Positions 58,591 to 64,000 of a stretch of DNA of 64,000 nt are shown piece after piece; position 1 is the stretch's first letter, and every line of letters begins with the position of its first letter. The notes below the pieces were generated by a model. The model was given only the letters and a program-made list of their open reading frames with translations, was not told the DNA's origin and searched no databases. The stretch comes from Adiantum capillus-veneris (lineage: Eukaryota; Streptophyta; Polypodiopsida; Polypodiales; Pteridaceae), in the NCBI GenBank assembly GCA_014529385.2, contig CM043959.1, positions 4,583,045-4,647,044 on the forward strand, in the 5' to 3' direction. The position numbers and the translations under genes are program-made.

Positions 58591-59397
58591 TGCCAACGGC
58601 GTACCTAGGGAGGGTCACGGACCCTAGCTAGTAGATGGCCGACTGTCATTGTGAAACAGGGGATTCGGTAGCCAGGGGTTATATAAGGGAGGTTGGGTGG
58701 TGAACCCAGCCATGGCAATTCCCTGGGCCTATCATTCGTATCATAGCTAAAGTTAGCCAAGAAGGGTGTGGTCGTTTGCGTTTTTTTTTGTATGTGCATG
58801 CAAGGACCGTGGAGTTCTCCTCTTGCTAGGTGAGGACAAAGAAGGAGGGACCCGTGTGTAGGGCCCTTGAGACGAAGGGAAGTGGCGGGTCAATCAACCC
58901 AAGACTCTGCACTGTGGAGATCGACTGGTGCGCGAGGCCACGAGAAAGCAAACTCAAGACAGGCACTCAAGCCGAGGAGCAATACCCTGCACATGGTGTG
59001 CATCTTTGTCCATCGACTGAGCGCTGCACCATCGCTACTGTGTCTTGTCGTTTCGTTCACACCCGATGCCCAAAGGCCCTTGGCTTTAGGGAAAATTCAA
59101 GAAAATTAACCTCTCCTTAGGGAAGGTGTCCACGATAGTAAACCTAGCACCCGACCCCAGCAGCCAAGCAAGCTTAGCACCCGACCTCGGCACGGTGCCG
59201 CAGCTTGGCACATCTTTCCACAAGCCGCCAGTCGTTGAAGTTGTAGAATTTTCGACGATAATATTTCCGAATTGAACGTCAATCTTGTTTACAAGAAAGA
59301 TCGATGGAGCACATTTGAATTGAAAATCAAATGTGATGATTGCACAACAAGCTTAATCTCCCGGATTTGTAACTTTCGAGCGACAACCATATGGTTT
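58591..59397 (+). repeat. Possible 5' LTR of element G
   Basis: Begins TGCCAACGGCG where element I breaks off, carries a TATA-like GGTTATATAAGGGAGG near 58678 and ends before a degenerate primer site AGGTATCATTAGC (59399-59411). No second LTR lies in the window, so both borders are inferred. Confidence 0.45.
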
Positions 59398-59499
59398 TAG
59401 GTATCATTAGCCCGGTCACCTACCGACATAGTGGTGCATACTATGGCTATGAGGTTGTTTTTGGAATAGGTATTCTTCTTTCTCTCTCACACACTACAC

Positions 59500-61905
59500 A
59501 CAATTGCCATGGATTCAAATATCAACATGACCTTAGATTCGATCATAATACACTTGATCCTCCCCATGATGGCTCGTGGCTGGATACTCTCGCGGAGGGT
59601 GCCCGCAACACTACGGGAGGAGATGACTCTTATGAATTGCTTGATATCCAAGACTTTTGAGCACTTCAAGCACGCATCTTAGTAATGGAAACGAATTTTA
59701 CTTCCCTAATGAAAATGTCAGTAAATTATCCACTTTAGTGATACAATTTATGCAGCAACAGGCCAAGGGGCCCTGTTGACACACACATGCATGAGCACAT
59801 TGCCTATCATGGGCAAGGCCCTTCTAGTCATGGACAAGGTCCATCTCCAGATTGTCTACACTCTCTCATTACAAATGAGGTGGACGAGTTGTTGAAAAAC
59901 ATCAAGCCACCAATTTTTAAGGGAGAGGACCAAGATCGCAATAAGGATGCAGTGAATATCTTTCTCAGCAAGTGGGATGGAATTCACGCCTTCTTATGGC
60001 ATACTCCGGATGTAGTCAGAGCACTACAGACAAGTCTAACTCTAGAAGGCAAGGCCTACAAATGGTGGATGTCTCTCAAGGATAAGAATATCACACCACA
60101 GAGTTGGGAAGCCTTTGAGGCTATGTTTAGAAAAGAGTTTTTGCCCACGAATGAGGCAGATAGAAATTGGACGGCTTGGGACATGTGTCCATGCGCCAAC
60201 ATCCATCATTGCTTGAATATATCTCTCACTATCAAAATGTTATCCTCAAGCTGGAAGGGCTAGACACCTTTCAACAAGTACGCGGGTTTACCTGTGGTCG
60301 ATGCCAAAGCTTAAGAAGCAAATCGAGACTCAGGACCCTAAAACACTTGAGGAGGCCATAGTGAAAGCACACATTCATGATGATCCAGATGAAAAGAAAT
60401 CACATAATAATCACGTGCCTACTAATGCACATGGTAATACACGCACATAATATGGGTACAATAAAAGGAAATTTCTAGTAGCCAATTCTGAAGCAACTAA
60501 AAAATCCAAGGGGTCTTGCGGTCCTCTCTCTCCTGAGGAATTGGAGAAGGCTAAAAAAGAGAAGTTATGCTTTCAATGCTTGGGAAGCGTCCATGGAAAA
60601 AAGGATTGTCCCAAGGGGAAATCTGCTACTCTCCCGGCAAGGAGAAAGCAGTACACACGATGCAGCTACTACCTCTTGAGTCTTCCTCACGCTTCTCCAC
60701 GGTGGAGGTAACACAAACCGAGGTGGTGCATGAATGTTGTATCACAGTTTCCATGTGGCAACAGACCTTTTGTCCACATGAGTTAGTGCGTATGTATGTA
60801 TCTCTTCAAGGGCACTAGGTGTGTATCTTGGTAGATGATGGTGCTACTCACAATTTCATTAACTATGGATGAGTGAAAAAACTCAAATTGCCCCAAACTC
60901 CGAGTTCCAACTGCTACAAGGTAGCAATGATGAATGGTTATGATGCTGGAGTATGGGATACTCAAGTCAGAGATGCACCATTGGAAATAGAAGGCTATTC
61001 CACATCCTTGGATTTCCAGGTTATGAATATGGAGAGGGCACATGTGTGCTCGGTAGAGAATGGTTGCATAGCCTAGGACCATCACTGAAGTGTAGCTACA
61101 AGCACAACAACCTGACGTTTGAATCCCATGGCGCACATGTGTTGTTGTTAGGAGAGAAGGATGTGCCTTCCTCACCACTGATATGTACAGTAGAGATTAT
61201 GAAGCTCATTTCTGATAATGAAATAGAAGAAGTTTCTTGTGTTACTCATTTTGTCATTTTCTTTCCAATGTTGAGTCTGTTGAACATTCCTCAACGCCGC
61301 ATGCTTCTCTCCCATCTCTTCCAGCAATGGTTACTTATCAACAAGCAAAGGTTGCTAGTGAGTTAAGAAATTTATTAAAGGAATTTCACGATGTTTTTCC
61401 TAGTGATTTGCCATCAGGGTTACCGTCGACACAATTTGTGCAACATGGCATCGATGTGGTTGCAGGTAGTAAACCAATCACTAAAACAAAATGAATTATT
61501 CTGAAGCTGTTGAGGTGGAACATCAGCTTGCTGACTATCTTAGCAGAGAGTTTATTCAATCGAGTTCTTCACCATGGGCTTCTCCTTTCCTATCAGTAAA
61601 GAAAAAGGATGGTAGTATGCATGTGTGCATAGACTACCGTGGATTAAATGCGATCAATGTTAAGAACAAGTATCCATTACCATGCGTGGATGAGTTGTTC
61701 GACAAGCTCAATCATGCTCGTATTTTTATGAAGATAGACTTACGTTCGAGTTCTCACCAAGTACATATTTGATTTGCTGATATACCCAAAACTGCATTCT
61801 GAACAAGGTTTGGACATTACGAGTTTTTGGTTATGCATTTTGGGTTACCCAATGCGCCCGCAACATTTATGACACTCATGGATAGTACATTAGGAGAAAT
61901 ATGGA
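59500..61905 (+). pseudogene. Element G gag-protease-RT (gypsy, broken)
   Basis: Relative of element D. Capsid region at 59870-60180 (IKPPIFKGEDQDRNKDAVNIFLSKWDG, GKAYKWWMSLKDKNITPQSWEAFEAMF). CCHC knuckle CFQCLGSVHGKKDC at 60568-60609. Protease ILVDDGATHNFIN at about 60823-60862, then LDFQVMNMERAHV with a frameshift before GREWLHSLGPSLKCSYKHNNL. RT starts with DLPSGLPSTQFVQHGIDVVAGSKPIT (61400-61490) and continues after a frameshift: [43 protein letters not shown], stop, then [20 protein letters not shown] to about 61905. The RT catalytic Asp pair is not reached. Many stops and shifts; inactive. Confidence 0.87.
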
Positions 61906-63003
61906 CTTTGCATGGGCCTTGTAAGGAATCCTAATTTTTAGTTATTAAGGCTAATGTTGTGAAGGGTTAAGGGAACAAGGGCATTCAAGAAGCTAGTTTT
62001 GAGTAGACTTTTCTAGCTTTTTTTTTAGATACATGTAGGATGTGTACTTAAGAGATCACTTTCTCTCTCTAGCTTTTTGAAAATGAAGGGAATAAAAGGG
62101 TGTGGCCACATCAGCAAAAACGTGGGTCACTAAGAGCCAAAGTTTGACTTTTTTTCAAAAAAGTTATTTTTACTTATTTTTTACTTAAAACTCCTCCCCA
62201 ATATAGATACATATGAAAAAATCATTTTTTGACCTTTTTTTATACATACAAACACTGAAAGTCCACTTTCTAAAAAAAAATCCCCCCCCCCCCCGCCAAA
62301 CAAAAAACCCTTTGTTCTCTCCTCCTCCTCCTCCCTTCTCTCTCCCTCTTCTCTCCCTCCCTGCCCCCTTCTCTCCTCCTCCTCCTCCCCTCTCTCCCTC
62401 TCCCCCCTTGCCCCCTTCTCTCCTCCCATGTTCTACCTTCTCCCTCCCTCCTCTCTCTTTTCATCCTTTTGCTTCCTCACACAACACCTACCATGGTGCT
62501 CATGGACATCACATGCCTCCACCACCATGTACTCCACACAACAAAAGCGTACATATTTGCTTGTCGGTGACGTTTGCACCAAAGTCAGCACGTGAGGGTG
62601 AGCAGAGGTCGTCTCAGAAACGTCGTACCGTCGATGAGACGAATGTTGATAGTTTTTCAATATCTTGGGAGGGAAGAAGTAGGCTTGTTAGGCTATTGCA
62701 ATTGGTTGTGTATGGGTGTAGGTGCATCTTTGCATTCGTGGATGCACAAATGTCAAGCTCTTCATCTCAAAAGAGTGGCATTAAGAAAGTATTGCTTCTT
62801 CAAAGAGGGAGGTTGAAACTCTCCAACAAAAATTGCCAGAAAGAATGTGTATATTATGAAGCTTACCAATACCATCACATATTTGAAAGAAATACGCCTT
62901 GGTGCAAGGTAACAATATACTTCCTACTTTTGGTTGTGTTCTTCTTATCATAGACTTTGAAGTCTAAGGTGTTGCCTCTACTTGTTTTGTAGTGCTTGGC
63001 ACA
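61906..63003. other. Low-complexity stretch without assigned gene
   Basis: A C-run and CTCC-rich pyrimidine tract fills 62281-62460. An open frame at 62213-62953 covers it, and its N-terminal half is proline/serine simple sequence. The second half (about 62690-62900) is less biased and ends at a possible GT donor (GCAAGGTAACA near 62910). It resembles no family I can name, so an isolated host exon is possible but unproven. Confidence 0.4.
62281..62460. repeat. Pyrimidine-rich simple repeat (CTCC)n
   Basis: C homopolymer of 13 followed by CTCCTC and CCCTCTCTCC repeats. Confidence 0.9.
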
Positions 63004-63333
63004 AAGGCTGCTTTTGTGCACAAATAGTGAAAGGCTGCAGGTTAGAGAGGTCAAGTGTCACCACTTTTTCTCTAAAACAACTTCCTTTGTTACATCTTGC
63101 AGGTAGGTGCTTCAAATCCATGCTTATTAGAAGTGGGTGATCTCATCCTAATGTATATTAGAAGTGGGTAATCTCATCCTAAGGCTGCTTTTGTGCACAA
63201 ATAGTGAAAGGCTACAGGTTAGAGAGGTCAAGTGTCACCACTTTTTCTCTAAAACAACCTTCTTTGTTACATCTTGCACGTAGGTGCTTCAAATCCATGC
63301 TTATTAGAAGTGGGTAATCTCATCCTAATGTAT
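63004..63333 (+). repeat. 177-bp tandem duplication
   Basis: 63004-63180 and 63181-63333 begin AAGGCTGCTTTTGTGCAC and share a long block ending ATCTCATCCTAATGTATATT, with few changes. Copy 1 contains an extra short repeat of TTAGAAGTGGGT(A/G)ATCTCATCC. Confidence 0.93.
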
Positions 63334-64000
63334 ATTTTAGGATTATTGGATGGAAATACTTTCAAATTTGTACAACATATACTTAACAAGTGTCTTTATT
63401 ATGCAGCTTGCAAATGTTGAATTCATACATGTTTTTGTTTGAAGAACATGTCCCTAACGCGTCATGATACAAGGTGACCTCTTGCTATGCTAGTTGAGTG
63501 GCGTTGTTTGCAAGAATGGCTCAAGGAAATGGAATAACACAAAGCTTTTACGATGGCACAAAGCTCTCCTCAAGCAATGTGGCTCCCATTACACCAAAAA
63601 TCAATATGCTAACATGGAGAGATCCCTAGTAGGACAATACAATATCTTTTCATCAGCAACACACCCTTTCCTAACATGAGGGCACCCCCACCAAAGATAT
63701 TTTTATGTGATAGATCACCCCAGGATCATACCATGTCATGGAATGGATGTAAGAAATATGACCGCACTATCCCTTGGAAGTTATTCATAAATTTATGTTT
63801 ATCAAAGTTAATGAGAAAAATTTGGAGTTTTTTGTTTGTTGATGTGTAAGAGCACTCCAGGTCTACCCTATTTTAGATTGTTTGGTAAGGTAAATAAGAT
63901 TTGTAGTCATTTAAAGTGTAAATTTGTTTTTGTTTGGTAAGATTGTACATGAGAAGACATGATAAAGTACAAGAGATCTTGACGGAATAAACCTCGATGC
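63334..64000. other. Unassigned end of window
   Basis: AT-rich sequence with only short frames (the longest, 63494-63679, is 61 codons). No domain is recognised. Confidence 0.5.

Noticed and set aside
62213-62953. 246-codon open frame
   Set aside because: The first half translates a pyrimidine simple repeat. The second half has no family match I can name, so I did not call it a gene.

Overview
The window looks like nuclear DNA of a land plant with a large, transposon-filled genome. It carries the 3' two thirds of an intron-containing plastid ferrochelatase gene of the type with a C-terminal light-harvesting-like helix. It also holds Ty3/gypsy chromoviruses and other gypsy types, Ty1/copia elements, one hAT DNA transposon and many dinucleotide microsatellites. 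Nothing is bacterial or viral. The density of old retrotransposons around few exons would suit a fern or another large-genome non-flowering plant, but the sequence does not fix the species.

Layout. 1-17981 is a nest of three related chromodomain gypsy elements. Element C (minus strand, 5' LTR at 17421-17981) is interrupted by element A (plus strand, LTRs at 1-279 and 13592-14143). Element A is interrupted by the young element B (3665-12104; 1480/1485 bp LTRs, perfect 5-bp target duplication). 18607-22306 is a hAT transposon with a perfect 8-bp target duplication and a broken four-exon transposase. 23181-25793 holds seven consecutive ferrochelatase exons. No earlier exon is visible, so either the upstream intron exceeds 22 kb and contains the whole nest, or the gene is truncated.

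25800-33850 is mostly unassigned sequence with local tandem and dispersed duplications, including a second copy of the ferrochelatase 3' flank. 33858-36609 is a decayed gypsy element (D), cut by a minus-strand copia remnant (E, 36610-39382) that abuts a deleted plus-strand copia copy (F, 39383 to about 41040). 41040-50860 is non-coding, with LTR-like sequence, a 23-base G run, large CT/CA microsatellites and a 362-bp tandem duplication. 50900-58585 is an old gypsy element (I) split by an almost full-length copia element (H, 52300-57559). 58591-61905 is a gypsy relative of D (element G). The end is low-complexity and duplicated sequence.

How it fits together. The only clear host gene is ferrochelatase, the last enzyme of the haem branch in plastids. 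Everything else is parasitic DNA in layers whose LTR divergence agrees with the nesting order. The most informative signals are mutational. In B, the two LTRs differ only by transitions and two length changes, most transitions at CHG sites. In H, every internal stop in the reading frames is TAG where CAG (glutamine) fits. Both point to heavy CHG methylation and deamination. A short box near the end of the LTR is conserved across the otherwise diverged elements A, B and C.
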